A DNA stretch of 64,000 nt, taken from Rhodospirillales bacterium BBD 1991-14 (GTDB lineage Bacteria; Pseudomonadota; Alphaproteobacteria; Kiloniellales; Kiloniellaceae). A program made the position numbers and the translations under genes. Each line of letters starts with the position of its first letter. The first letter of the stretch is position 1. Below, piece by piece: positions 1-9,500 of the stretch. The stretch is from assembly GCA_001657395.1 (NCBI GenBank), contig LYSY01000002.1, positions 620,001-684,000 of the forward strand. The letters run 5' to 3'. The notes under the pieces were generated by a model that saw only the letters and a program-made list of their open reading frames with translations, was not told the origin of the DNA and did no database searches.

Positions 1-924
1 GTTCATGAAGGCCACCGCTTCGGCCGCCAGGGCGGAGGCGCGGATGGTGCGCGGCGAGGCGGTCATGACGTCCTTCGCCTTGCAGCTCAGCAGCGCGTCG
101 TCCATGTGGCGGCGCAGATCGCCGTCCGTGATGATTCCGATCAGGCGGCCGGCTTCGTCGACGATGCCGACGCAGCCGAAGTGGCCCTCGGTCATGATGA
201 GGATCGCTTCCGACATCACGGTGTCGGGGGAACAGAGCGGCAGGGTCTCGCGCCCGTGCATCAGCTCGCTGACGCGCAGCAGGCGCTTGCCGAGCGTGCC
301 GCCCGGATGCAGCAGGCGGAAATCGCTGGCGGAAAAGCCCTTGCGGTCCAGCAGGGTCACCGCCAAGGCGTCGCCGAGAGCCAGCATCATGGTGGTGGAG
401 GTGGTCGGCGCCAGCCCCATGGGGCAGGCCTCCGGCGCCGCCGGCAGGATCAGCGGTACATCGGCGGCTTCAGCCAGCGCGCTCTCCGCCTTGGCGGTCA
501 TGGCGATCATCGGGATCGAGAAGCGCTTGGCGTAGGTGATGATGTCGCTCAGCTCCAGCGTGTTGCCGGAGTTCGACAGGGCGATCACCGCGTCCTGGTC
601 GGTGACCATGCCCAGATCGCCGTGGCTGGCTTCCCCGGGGTGGACGAACTGGGCCGGCGTACCGGTCGAGGCCAGTGTGGCCACGATCTTGCGGGCGATG
701 TGGCCGCTCTTGCCCATCCCCGTCACCACGACCCGGCCCTTGACGCCGGCCAGCAGCTCGACGGCTTCGATGAAACGGCCGTCCAGGCTGCGCGCCAGGG
801 TGTTCAGCGCCTCGGCTTCCACCGACAGCACGCGTGCCGCCACAGCCAAATCCGGGTTCTCTGCGCCGGGGTTTTGCGATTCGTCGAAACTCGCGGTCGG
901 GCAGGGTTCTGCTTGTGCCTTCAT
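1..924 (-). CDS. kdsD: arabinose-5-phosphate isomerase, KdsD/KpsF type (partial, 3' end outside window)
   Basis: Converts ribulose 5-phosphate to arabinose 5-phosphate, the first step toward KDO for lipopolysaccharide. I translated the minus strand from the ATG at 924: 308 codons stay open to base 1, so the gene runs off the window. Residues about 60-110 form a SIS sugar-isomerase domain with the motif TGMGKSGHIARK, followed by STGTPAQFVHPGEASHGDLG and SNSGNT, which are typical of this family. The last visible residues belong to the start of the CBS pair. An N-terminal extension of about 25 residues precedes the conserved part. The ribosome site is weak. RNase D lies upstream on the same strand, separated by 448 bases. 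Confidence 0.93.
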   Translation of the reverse strand, partial: MKAQAEPCPTASFDESQNPGAENPDLAVAARVLSVEAEALNTLARSLDGRFIEAVELLAGVKGRVVVTGMGKSGHIARKIVATLASTGTPAQFVHPGEASHGDLGMVTDQDAVIALSNSGNTLELSDIITYAKRFSIPMIAMTAKAESALAEAADVPLILPAAPEACPMGLAPTTSTTMMLALGDALAVTLLDRKGFSASDFRLLHPGGTLGKRLLRVSELMHGRETLPLCSPDTVMSEAILIMTEGHFGCVGIVDEAGRLIGIITDGDLRRHMDDALLSCKAKDVMTASPRTIRASALAAEAVAFMN

Positions 925-1372
925 ATCTTCACTTCTTGACGCCAACGTTCAGCCGCGGGTTTCCGGCATCGGGGCGCCCGCCGGGCCCCGGATCAAATCG
1001 GTCTGTGCAACCAGGCCTGCCAACTGCGGATCCGCCACGGCCTTCGCCGCAGGCCGCCTGCCGATCCTTACGATGCGGGGCTGCACCCTATCCCCTCTCT
1101 GCTCCCGACAGAGCGACCCTGCCTGGTTGCCGGCCCTCCGGTCGGGGCTCCAGGCTCGAGGATGGCTGCTGCCGATTCGCCTGAATCGAAGGGATAGCAC
1201 TCCTTTCCGGCTTCTACCAGACCTGCCGGACGCCCGGATCGTCCCAGGATCTTCCCCTGATGTTCCCCGGCCCCGGGTTCGAAGACCCCGTCGAGAGGCG
1301 GCCAACACTCTGCGGCCGACACTCTGCAACTGACACTCTGCGGCCGGCTTGGCGCACCTGTTCGGTTGCCGG
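925..1372. other. intergenic region between rnd and kdsD
   Basis: No convincing gene is seen in these 448 bases; open frames here are mirror images on both strands and show no recognisable protein. The only structure noted is the 14-bp tandem repeat at 1306-1347. The region must hold the kdsD promoter, but I could not pick a clear minus-strand -35/-10 pair. Confidence 0.5.
1306..1347. repeat. 14-bp tandem repeat, three copies
   Basis: Three adjacent 14-base units: CACTCTGCGGCCGA, CACTCTGCAACTGA and CACTCTGCGGCCGG. The middle copy differs at four positions. It lies just downstream of the rnd stop codon, in the rnd-kdsD spacer. The period matches that of the minisatellite at 53945. Confidence 0.8.
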
Positions 1373-2047
1373 CTAGTGAGCCAGGATGTCGACCTCGGCC
1401 CAGCCCGCCAGATCCAGTTCGGCCCGCGTCGGCAGAAACCGGAAGCAGGCCTCGGCCAGAGCCAGACGGCCCTCACGTTCCAGCATGCCGTCCAACTTGG
1501 CCCTCAAGCGGTGCAGATACAAGACGTCGGAAGCCGCATAGGCAAGCTGTTCCTGGCTCAGCTCGCCGGCGCCCCAGTCCGAGGATTGCTGCTGCTTGGA
1601 GATCTCGACCCCGATCAGTTCGCGGCAGAGGTCTTTCAGACCGTGGCGGTCAGTGTAGGTCCGCACCAGCTTGGAGGCGATCTTGGTGCAGTAGATCGGG
1701 CGGCAGTCGACACCCAGATACTGCCGGATCACCGCGACGTCGAAGCGGGCGAAGTGGAAGAGCTTGGTGACCTGCGGGTCCGCAAGCAGGGCCTTCAGGT
1801 TGGGGGCGTCGTAGTTCCCCTTGGCGAACTGGACAAGGTGGCAAACGCCGTCGCCGCCGGAAAGCTGAACCAGGCAGAGCCGGTCGCGGGCCACGGCCAG
1901 CCCCATGGTCTCGCTGTCGACCGCTACCGATCCGTCGAAGCTGACATCGGCCGGCAGGTCGCCGCGGTGAAGATGGATTTCCGGGTTTGGCACGGTCCGC
2001 TGCGGCCCCTGTATCGTTGTCCTTATCGTTGCTTTGGCATTTCCCAT
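1373..2047 (-). CDS. rnd: ribonuclease D-like 3'-5' exonuclease (short form)
   Basis: A DEDDy-type 3'-5' exoribonuclease for stable RNA 3' end processing. Exo I is visible as AVDSETMGL, exo II as HFARFDVAVI, and exo III as YAASDVLYL with the tyrosine of the DEDDy subclass. The protein is about 224 residues and ends soon after the nuclease domain, so the HRDC domains of E. coli RNase D are absent, as is usual in alphaproteobacteria. The ATG at 2047 was chosen. A GTG at 1993, directly before the conserved NPEIHLHRGDLP stretch, is an equally possible start. A promoter sits at 2110-2137. Confidence 0.88.
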   Translation of the reverse strand: MGNAKATIRTTIQGPQRTVPNPEIHLHRGDLPADVSFDGSVAVDSETMGLAVARDRLCLVQLSGGDGVCHLVQFAKGNYDAPNLKALLADPQVTKLFHFARFDVAVIRQYLGVDCRPIYCTKIASKLVRTYTDRHGLKDLCRELIGVEISKQQQSSDWGAGELSQEQLAYAASDVLYLHRLRAKLDGMLEREGRLALAEACFRFLPTRAELDLAGWAEVDILAH

Positions 2048-2109
2048 GCCTCGGGGCGCGCTTTCCTGCACCCTCGCCTCGCCGCTGCCGGGCGGCAGGC
2101 CGAACGCCC

Positions 2110-2137
2110 AAGATAGGCGGTGATTTGAGGCTGTCAA
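2110..2137 (-). promoter_or_regulatory. predicted sigma-70 promoter for rnd
   Basis: Reading the minus strand, a perfect TTGACA (2137-2132) is followed after 16 bases by TATCTT (2115-2110). The predicted transcript would start near 2103, about 55 bases before the ATG at 2047. It lies in the divergent spacer with the NAD(P)-binding reductase gene. Confidence 0.5.
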
Positions 2138-2301
2138 CTTACCCGGGGGCTTTGTATATATCGGCTTGTGCATCGGCCTTTCGGTGCCGGCGGAGGGAAC
2201 CTTCCGCCGCCCGGGTCCGTGCCGTGCGGTGCCTTGGCCATGCTTTGGGGGGGCTTGGCCGGGCTGCGCCGGCAGCGACGGGAGTTTTGGGGGCAAGCGA
2301 C

Positions 2302-3252
2302 ATGAGCAGCGGTATCGTTACGGTTTTCGGCGGGTCCGGCTTTCTCGGCCGCTACGTCGTCCAACACCTGGCGCAGGACGGTTGGCAGATCCGCGTCGCC
2401 GTCCGCCATCCCGCGCGGGCGGCGTTTCTGAAGCCGCTCGGCGATATCGGCCAGATCACGCCGCTGGCTGTCCCGGTGCAGGACCCTGAAGCCGTGGCCG
2501 CCGCGCTGCACGGGGCCGATGCGGCGGTGAACCTGATCGGCCTGCTCTTCGAAAAGGGGCGCCAGCGCTTCCAGGCGGTGCACGTCGACGGCCCCAAGGC
2601 CATCGCCGAACAGGCCGCCGCCGGCGGCCTGAAGGGCCTGGTGCAGGTCTCCGCGATCGGCGCCGATCCCCAGGCGGAGGCACACTATGCCCGCACCAAG
2701 GGCGAGGGCGAGGCGGCGGTCCGCGCCGCCTTTCCCCAGGCGACGGTCCTCAGGCCCAGCGTGGTCTTCGGACCGGAGGACGGCTTCTTCAACCGCTTTG
2801 CCGAGATGTCGCGCTTTGCGCCGGCCCTGCCGCTGGTCGGCGGCGGGATGACCCGCTTCCAGCCGGTCTATGTCGGCGACGTCGCCCGCGCCGTCGCCCT
2901 GGCGCTGAAGGATCCGGCCTGCCGGGGCAAGACCTACGAGCTGGGCGGCCCGAAGGTCTACAGCTTCAAGGCGCTGCTGGAACTGCTGATGGAAACCACG
3001 GGCCGGCGGCGGGCACTGGTCACCCTGCCGTTCGGCCTGGCGCGGCTGCAGGCGCGCTTTCTGGAACTGCTGCCGGAGCCGCCGCTCACCCGCGATCAGG
3101 TCACCCTGCTGCGCAGCGACAACGTGGTCAGTGACGGCGCGCTGACGCTTGACGACCTGGGGATCGAGGCGACAGCGGTCGAGACCATCATCCCGACCTA
3201 TCTGGACCAATACCGTTCCGGCGGGCGGTTTTCCCAGGGAACGCGCCCCTAG
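2302..3252 (+). CDS. NDUFA9-like NAD(P)-binding epimerase/reductase family protein
   Basis: An atypical short-chain reductase resembling the complex I assembly subunit NDUFA9, common in alphaproteobacteria. The dinucleotide-binding motif GGSGFLG is at residues 10-16, and a YARTK stretch sits where the Tyr-x3-Lys pair of extended SDRs falls. The protein is 316 residues. The ATG at 2302 begins directly at the Rossmann strand; upstream in-frame codons look non-coding. Its TAG stop is also the first base triplet of the two-hairpin repeat at 3250. Substrate is unknown, and a role in complex I or quinone metabolism is inferred only from family. Confidence 0.85.
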   Translation: MSSGIVTVFGGSGFLGRYVVQHLAQDGWQIRVAVRHPARAAFLKPLGDIGQITPLAVPVQDPEAVAAALHGADAAVNLIGLLFEKGRQRFQAVHVDGPKAIAEQAAAGGLKGLVQVSAIGADPQAEAHYARTKGEGEAAVRAAFPQATVLRPSVVFGPEDGFFNRFAEMSRFAPALPLVGGGMTRFQPVYVGDVARAVALALKDPACRGKTYELGGPKVYSFKALLELLMETTGRRRALVTLPFGLARLQARFLELLPEPPLTRDQVTLLRSDNVVSDGALTLDDLGIEATAVETIIPTYLDQYRSGGRFSQGTRP

Positions 3253-3389
3253 AGCAGATCCGGGTTTGATGGAATCGCGAAAGCGATTCATCCAACCCGG
3301 TGAATCTGCTCTAACTCTTAAGTGTAGAGCGGATTCACATGTTCAGGCGCAAACACCAAAGTGTTTCCGTCTAAACATGATCCGCTCTA
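3250..3389. repeat. two-hairpin intergenic element, copy A
   Basis: Two near-palindromic modules are joined by an 11-base linker. Module 1 (3250-3313) starts TAGAGCAGATCCGGGTTTGA and ends in ATCTGCTCTA. Module 2 (3325-3389) starts TAGAGCGGATTCACATGTTC and ends in GATCCGCTCTA. A second copy in opposite orientation lies at 25545-25697. The TAG at the left edge is the stop codon of the upstream reductase. The element fills the gap to the convergent uppP and may act as a bidirectional terminator. Confidence 0.9.
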
Positions 3390-3415
3390 AGGGCGTTCCC
3401 GGCTTTGGCTTCTTC

Positions 3416-4243
3416 TCAGGTCCCGTAGACCCACCAGAGCAGCCCGGCGCCGAGCACGATGCGGTAGATGACGAAGGGCGTGAAGGAGGCCCGGCGCAGC
3501 CAGCCCACCATCAGGAGGATGGAGATCAGGGCGACCACGAAGGCCACGGCCCCGCCGACCAGGGCCTCGAAGCCGAGCAGCAGGTTTCCGCTTTCGTAGA
3601 GTTCGAGACCCGCCAGGGTGCCGGCCCCCAGGATCGCCGGGATTGCCAGCAGCAGCGAGAAACGGGCCGCCTCGACCCGCTCGAAGCCCAGAAAGCGCGC
3701 GGCCGTCATGGTGATGCCGGAGCGGCTGGTGCCGGGAACCAGTGCCAGGACCTGGGCGAAGCCGATGATGAGCCCGGCCCGGAAGGTCATGTGGTCGAGG
3801 CGGCGCAGGGTCATGGCGCTGCGGTCGGCGGCGTAGAGCAGCAGGCCGAAGCCGAGCGTCGCCCAGCCGATCACCGCAGTGCTGCGCAGGTGCTGCGAGA
3901 TCTCGTCCATGAAGAGCCAGCCCACTGCCACCAGCGGCAGGCTGCAGAGGACGATCAGCACGCCAAGGCGCCCGGCGGGGGTCCAGCGCCCGACGGCCAG
4001 GCGCGCCATCCCGCCGCCGATCTGCCAGAGGTCCCGCCAGACATAGGCGCAGACCGCCAGCAGCGTGCCGACATGGACGGCGATGTCCAGGGTCAGCCGA
4101 TCGCGTTCGGACTGTTCGATGCCGTCCATGTTCAGGCCGTCGAAGCTGTTCCAGGCGAGCACCAGATGCCCTGACGAGGAAATCGGCAGGAACTCCGTGA
4201 TGCCCTGAATGACGGCGAGGATGACGATATGGAGCAGGGGCAA
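3416..4243 (-). CDS. uppP: undecaprenyl-diphosphate phosphatase
   Basis: Integral membrane enzyme of the BacA/UppP family that dephosphorylates undecaprenyl diphosphate to recycle the lipid carrier for peptidoglycan and O-antigen synthesis; it also gives bacitracin tolerance. The first signature, QGITEFLPISSSGHL at residues 13-27, holds the catalytic Glu17 and the following Ser/His. The second, PGTSRSG near residue 170, holds the catalytic arginine. At 275 residues with about eight hydrophobic segments it matches the family. It converges on the upstream reductase across the hairpin repeat. Confidence 0.97.
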   Translation of the reverse strand: MPLLHIVILAVIQGITEFLPISSSGHLVLAWNSFDGLNMDGIEQSERDRLTLDIAVHVGTLLAVCAYVWRDLWQIGGGMARLAVGRWTPAGRLGVLIVLCSLPLVAVGWLFMDEISQHLRSTAVIGWATLGFGLLLYAADRSAMTLRRLDHMTFRAGLIIGFAQVLALVPGTSRSGITMTAARFLGFERVEAARFSLLLAIPAILGAGTLAGLELYESGNLLLGFEALVGGAVAFVVALISILLMVGWLRRASFTPFVIYRIVLGAGLLWWVYGT

Positions 4244-4361
4244 CGCGGTTCCTTCAGGATGGCGCGCGGCGCGGAGGCGCGCCGGCAGTTCGACCGCCGC
4301 AGAATGACCCCAGCACCGGTTTCAACAGGGTTAAGCGGAGGTGAATTTCCCGCGCGCCGCC

Positions 4362-4395
4362 TGTCATGACGCACCTCTTGTCATGATGCACCTCT
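4362..4395. repeat. 17-bp direct repeat
   Basis: Two adjacent copies of TGTCATGACGCACCTCT, the second with one change (C to T), at 4362-4378 and 4379-4395. The spacing of exactly 17 bases and the internal TCATGA palindrome would suit a protein-binding site or a simple duplication. It lies 120 bases upstream of uppP on the minus strand. Confidence 0.6.
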
Positions 4396-4685
4396 TGGCC
4401 GGTTTCCAGCGAGAGTGGTCCCCGCTGCTCCAAAGGGCTGCTCCAAGCGTCCGTTCCGGGGGCATGCGCGGCTTCTGCCGGTCCGGACGGCCTAATCCCA
4501 CCCCAATCGCTCCCGATTCGCACCCGAATCGCTCGGGGAGGATGGCGCGACGGGCGGGCTTATAGCACTCCCCCAGGATGGCTCACAGCCTGGAGTTTGC
4601 CCTGCCGGCAAGGCCACAGATTGGCTTTTAGTACCGATCGGAGACTAAATTTAACCGTCTTTGCGGTATCCAATGCGAAGATTCC

Positions 4686-4714
4686 GTGACAATTTCTCCG
4701 GGATCCGCTATTTA
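4686..4714 (+). promoter_or_regulatory. candidate promoter for gltD-gltB
   Basis: GTGACA at 4686-4691, a 17-base spacer and TATTTA at 4709-4714. If used, the transcript would start near 4721 and have a leader of about 325 bases carrying the 4893-4956 repeat. This is the best plus-strand -35/-10 pair seen upstream of gltD. Confidence 0.4.
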
Positions 4715-4892
4715 GGTCATAGATGTTGACATATTCTGTCGTTTTTCCTCGCCCGCGCTTTCAGGTTCGTCTATAGACGGGCTCCACAAAGGGCGCTGAA
4801 CCGCCGCCAGACCGGCTTTGTTGGCCGGTTTCCGGGTCGCTCTTTGAAAGGGGACCATGCTGCGGAGCGGGGTGTGCCGCAGCGGCCCGGGT

Positions 4893-4956
4893 GCGGAAGG
4901 TCGGGACCAGAAGGTCCGAGCCCAGAAGGTCCGGGTGCCAGAGGGTCCGGATGCAG
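4893..4956. repeat. 15-16-bp degenerate tandem repeat in gltD leader
   Basis: About four head-to-tail units around the core AGAAGGTCCGGG: GCGGAAGGTCGGGACC, AGAAGGTCCGAGCCC, AGAAGGTCCGGGTGCC and AGAGGGTCCGGATGC. It sits 90-155 bases before the gltD start codon and would be transcribed. Confidence 0.6.
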
Positions 4957-5047
4957 GACGGCGGTTGCCAAGAAGAACAAGAGCCGGCGGGGTCCGCGCA
5001 GTGGCGGGCGGCAGCCGCTGATGTGCAAAGTTTTGGGGTAGGAAACG

Positions 5048-6490
5048 ATGGCCAACAAGATGCTGAAGTTCGTCGACCTCGCGCGCGCCATGCCGGAGAA
5101 GCGCAGCGTCGATACGCGCCGGGCGGATTTCGGGGAGATCTACGAAGAATACGACCCCATCGCCGCCAAGGCGCAGGCCAGCCGCTGTTCGCAATGCGGC
5201 GTGCCGTTCTGCCAAGTGCATTGTCCGCTGCACAACAACATCCCCGACTGGCTGATGCTGACTGCCGAAGGGCGGCTGCGCGAGGCCTACGAGATGTCGC
5301 AGGCGACCAACAACTTCCCGGAGATCTGCGGGCGCATCTGTCCGCAGGACCGGCTCTGCGAAGGCAACTGCGTGATCGAGCAGGCCGGCCACGGCACGGT
5401 CACCATCGGTTCGGTGGAGAAGTACATCACCGACACCGCCTGGGAGGAGGGCTGGGTCGAGCCGGTCAAGCCGCCGCAGGAGCGGCCGCAGTCGATCGGC
5501 ATCATCGGCGCCGGTCCCGCCGGCATGGCCGCTGCCGAGGAACTGCGCCGCAAGGGCTACCAGGCCCATGTCTACGACCGCTACGACCGCGTCGGCGGCC
5601 TCATGATCTACGGCATCCCCAACTTCAAGCTGGAGAAGGAGGTCGTCGAAAAGCGCAGCGACCTTCTGACCCGCGGCGGCGTGCAGTTCCATCTGAACAG
5701 CGACGTCGGCGGCGCCCTCGGCTTTGCCGAGCTGCGCGAACGCCATGACGCGGTGCTGATCGCCACCGGCGTCTACAAGGCGCGCGACATCAAGGTTCCC
5801 GGCGTCGGCCTCGATAACGTTTTCGCTGCCATGGATTTCCTCACCGCCTCCAACCGCAAGGGCCTGGGCGATGCGGTGCCGGCCTTCGACGACGGTACGC
5901 TCAACGCCGCCGGCAAGGCGGTGGTGGTGATCGGCGGCGGCGATACCGCCATGGACTGCGTGCGCACCGCCGTGCGCCAGGGTGCCAAGTCGGTGCGCTG
6001 CCTCTACCGGCGCGACCGCAGGAACATGCCGGGCTCGCAGCGCGAGGTCGCCAACGCCGAGGAGGAAGGGGTCGAGTTCGTCTGGCTTTCCGCGCCGGAA
6101 GCCTTCCTCGGCGACGGCAAGGTCGAAGCCGTGCGCGCCCAGCGCGTCCACCTCGGCATGCCCGACGCCACCGGCCGCCAGACGCCGCAGATCCTGGAGA
6201 ACTCCAGCTTCACGATGGAAGCGGACATGGTGATCAAGGCGCTCGGTTTCGATCCGGAAGACCTGCCGCAGCTCTTCGATACCCCGGGCCTGGACGTGAC
6301 CCGCTGGGGCACGGTGAAGACCGACTTCGCCACCATGATGACCAATCTGGACGGCGTTTTCGCCGCCGGGGATATCGTGCGCGGCGCCTCCCTGGTGGTC
6401 TGGGCCGTGCGCGACGGGCGCGACGCCGCCGAACAGATCCACCGCCATCTCCAGGCCAAGGCCGATTCTGCCGCTGTCGCGGCCGAGTGA
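5048..6490 (+). CDS. gltD: glutamate synthase [NADPH] small subunit
   Basis: The beta subunit passes electrons from NADPH through FAD to the large subunit for glutamate formation from glutamine and 2-oxoglutarate. The N-terminal ferredoxin-like part carries two cysteine groups (C47, C50, C55, C59 and C94, C98, C104, C108) for 4Fe-4S clusters. The FAD-binding motif GIIGAGPAG is at 151-159, and the NADPH motif VVIGGGDTA lies near residue 295. The 480-residue length is normal. The ATG follows AGGAAACG. gltB starts 20 bases after the stop, so the two form an operon in the order gltD-gltB, as in Azospirillum. Confidence 0.98.
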   Translation: MANKMLKFVDLARAMPEKRSVDTRRADFGEIYEEYDPIAAKAQASRCSQCGVPFCQVHCPLHNNIPDWLMLTAEGRLREAYEMSQATNNFPEICGRICPQDRLCEGNCVIEQAGHGTVTIGSVEKYITDTAWEEGWVEPVKPPQERPQSIGIIGAGPAGMAAAEELRRKGYQAHVYDRYDRVGGLMIYGIPNFKLEKEVVEKRSDLLTRGGVQFHLNSDVGGALGFAELRERHDAVLIATGVYKARDIKVPGVGLDNVFAAMDFLTASNRKGLGDAVPAFDDGTLNAAGKAVVVIGGGDTAMDCVRTAVRQGAKSVRCLYRRDRRNMPGSQREVANAEEEGVEFVWLSAPEAFLGDGKVEAVRAQRVHLGMPDATGRQTPQILENSSFTMEADMVIKALGFDPEDLPQLFDTPGLDVTRWGTVKTDFATMMTNLDGVFAAGDIVRGASLVVWAVRDGRDAAEQIHRHLQAKADSAAVAAE

Positions 6491-6510
6491 CTTCCGGGGA
6501 AAGAAAGACC

Positions 6511-9500
6511 ATGACCAAGAAGACAGCGCAGAAAGACGCCGCTGCCCGGATCGCCGCCTGGCGCGACACCGCGGACTACCTCAGCCGTGAGGGGCTCTAC
6601 GATCCGGCCGACGAACACGACGCCTGCGGCGTCGGGCTTGTCGCCTCCATCGACGGCAAGCCGCGGCGCGAGGTCGTGGAAGCCGGCATCGAGGCGCTGA
6701 AGGCAGTCTGGCACCGCGGCGCGGTCGACGCCGACGGCAAGACCGGCGACGGCGCCGGCATCCATCTGCAGATCCCCCAGGACTTCTTCCGCGAGCACGT
6801 GGAAGGCACGGGACACGAGCCCGGCGATGCGACCCTGGCCGTCGGCATGGTCTTCCTGCCGCGCACCGACTTCGGCGCGCAGGAGCGCTGCCGCGTGCTG
6901 GTGGAGCGGGAGATCCTGAACTTCGGCTACACCATCTACGGCTGGCGCCAGGTGCCGGTGAACACGGAGATCGTCGGCGAAAAGGCCAACGCCACCCGGC
7001 CCGAGATCGAACAGGTGATGATCGCCAACACCCGCGGCGTATCGAACCCGCAGTTTGAAATCGATCTCTACATCATCCGCCGGCGCATCGAAAAGGCGGC
7101 GGAGGAGGAGTCGATCCAGGACTTCTACATCTGTTCGCTGTCCTGCCGTTCGGTGATCTACAAGGGCATGTTTCTGGCCGAACAGCTCTCGACGTTCTAT
7201 CCCGACCTGCAGGACGAGCGCTTCGCCTCCAACTTCGTCATCTTCCATCAGCGCTACTCGACCAACACCTTCCCGACCTGGCGGCTGGCCCAGCCCTTCC
7301 GCATCCTCGCCCACAACGGCGAGATCAATACCCTGAAGGGCAACGTCAACTGGATGCAGGCGCACGAGTGCCGCATGGCTTCCGAGACCTTCGCCGACCA
7401 CGTCGAGGACCTGAAGCCGGTGATCGCCGCCGGCTCCTCGGACTCCGCCGCGCTGGATGCGGTGGCCGAGCTGATGGTGCGCGCCGGGCGCCACCTGCCC
7501 ATGGTGAAGACCATGCTGATCCCCGAGGCCTGGGGCCAGGACCCCTCCATGCCGCAGGCCCACCGCGATCTCTACAGCTACTGCAACGCGGTGATGGAGC
7601 CCTGGGACGGCCCCGCCGCGGTCTGCGGCTTCGGCGGCCGCTGGGCGGTGGCCGGCATGGACCGCAACGGCCTCAGGCCCATGCGCTACACCATCACCAA
7701 CGACGGCCTGCTGTTCGCCGGATCGGAAACCGGCATGGTACGCATCGACGAACAGCGCATCGTCGAGAAAGGCCGCCTCGGCCCCGGCCAGATGATCGCC
7801 GTCGACCTGCATGACGGCCGGCTCTACCGCGACGGTGAGATCAAGGCCCACCTCGCCGCGCAGAAGCCCTTCGGCGAGTGGATCGCCAACGTCACCTCCA
7901 TCGACGACCTGCTGCGGCCCGACCACGGCGAGCCGGTGCGCTGGGAGGGCGAGGCCCTGCGCCGGCGCCAGCTCACCTATGGCCTGACGATGGAGGACCT
8001 GGAACTGATCCTCCATCCCATGGTGGAGGACGCCAAGGAGGCGATCGGCTCCATGGGCGACGACACGCCGCTGGCCGTGCTCTCCAGCCGCTACCGCGGC
8101 ATGCACCACTTCTTCCGCCAGAACTTCAGCCAGGTCACCAACCCGCCGATCGATTCCCTGCGCGAGCGCCGGGTGATGACCCTGAAGACGCGCCTGGGCA
8201 ACCTCGGCAACATCCTCGACGAGGACGAGGCCCAGCTGCGCCTGCTGCAGTTGGAATCGCCGGTGCTGTCCAACGCGGAATTCGACGCCCTGCTGGTCCA
8301 CATGGGCGATACCGCCACCGCCATCGACTGCACCTTTCCGGCAGAGGCCGGCGAGGCCGGGCTGGGCGAGGCCCTCGACCGCATTCGCCTGGAGGCGGAG
8401 AACGCCGTGCGCGAAGGCTGCGAGCACGTCATCCTCAGCGACGAGGCGGTCTCCGCCGGGCGCGTCGCCGTTCCCATGATCCTCGCCACCGGCGCCGTCC
8501 ACAACCACCTGGTCAAGCAGAAGCTCCGCACCTTCGTGTCGTTGAACGTGCGCGCCGGCGAATGCCTGGACGTGCATTACTTCGCCGTCCTGATCGGCGT
8601 CGGCGCCACCACGGTGAACGCCTATCTGGCGCAGGAGTCGATTGCCGAGCGGCATCGCCGCGGCCTCTTCGGCGACCGTCCGCTGGAGGACTGCGTGCAG
8701 CGCTACATCAAGGCGGTGGACGACGGCCTGCTGAAGATCATGTCCAAGATGGGCATCGCGGTGATCTCCTCTTACCGCGGCGGCTGCAACTTCGAGGCGG
8801 TGGGCCTGTCGCGCACCCTGGTGGACGAATACTTCATGCCGATGCCCAGCCGGCTGTCCGGCATCGGCCTCACCGGCATCGAGCAGAAGGTCCTGGACCT
8901 CCATCAGCGCGCCTGGACCGAGGACTTCCTGGCGCTGCCGGTGGGCGGCTTCTTCCGTTACCGCCGCGGCGGCGAGAGCCACGCCTGGGAGGCTGGGCTG
9001 ATCCACACCCTGCAGCACGCGGTCGCGACGGACTCCTACACCACCTACCGCAAGTTCTCCGACGGTGTGCACAGCCAGCCGCCGAGCAACCTGCGCGACC
9101 TCCTGGACTTCAAGGTGGCCGGCGTCGAGGCGGTGCCGATCGAAGAGGTCGAGTCCATCACCGCGATCCGCAAGCGCTTCGTCACTCCGGGCATGTCGCT
9201 GGGTGCGCTCTCGCCGGAAGCCCATGGCACCCTCAACATCGCCATGAACCGCATCGGCGCGAAGTCGGACTCCGGCGAGGGCGGCGAAGACCCGGCGCGC
9301 TTCACCCCGCATGCCAACGGCGACAACGAGAATTCGGCCATCAAGCAGGTCGCCTCCGGGCGCTTCGGCGTCACCGCGGAGTACCTGAACCAGTGCCGCG
9401 AAATCGAGATCAAGGTGGCCCAGGGCGCCAAGCCCGGCGAGGGCGGTCAGCTGCCCGGCTTCAAGGTCACCGAGATGATCGCCAAGCTGCGTCACTCGAC

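Larger units (their letters stand above)
4244..5047. other. long leader/intergenic region upstream of gltD
   Basis: These 804 bases hold no convincing gene. I see a 17-bp direct repeat at 4362-4395, a promoter-like pair at 4686-4714, and a 15-16-bp tandem repeat at 4893-4956 inside the presumed gltD leader. A TTGACA at 4726-4731 has no good -10 box. No sigma-54 (GG-N10-GC) element was found by eye, although glutamate synthase is often nitrogen-regulated. Confidence 0.5.

Noticed and set aside
4726-4731. TTGACA upstream of gltD as the promoter
   Set aside because: No acceptable -10 hexamer at 15-19 bases; the pair at 4686-4714 is better.
4712-6448. A 578-codon minus-strand frame opposite gltD
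   Set aside because: Antisense shadow of gltD; no domain and it runs into the gltD leader.
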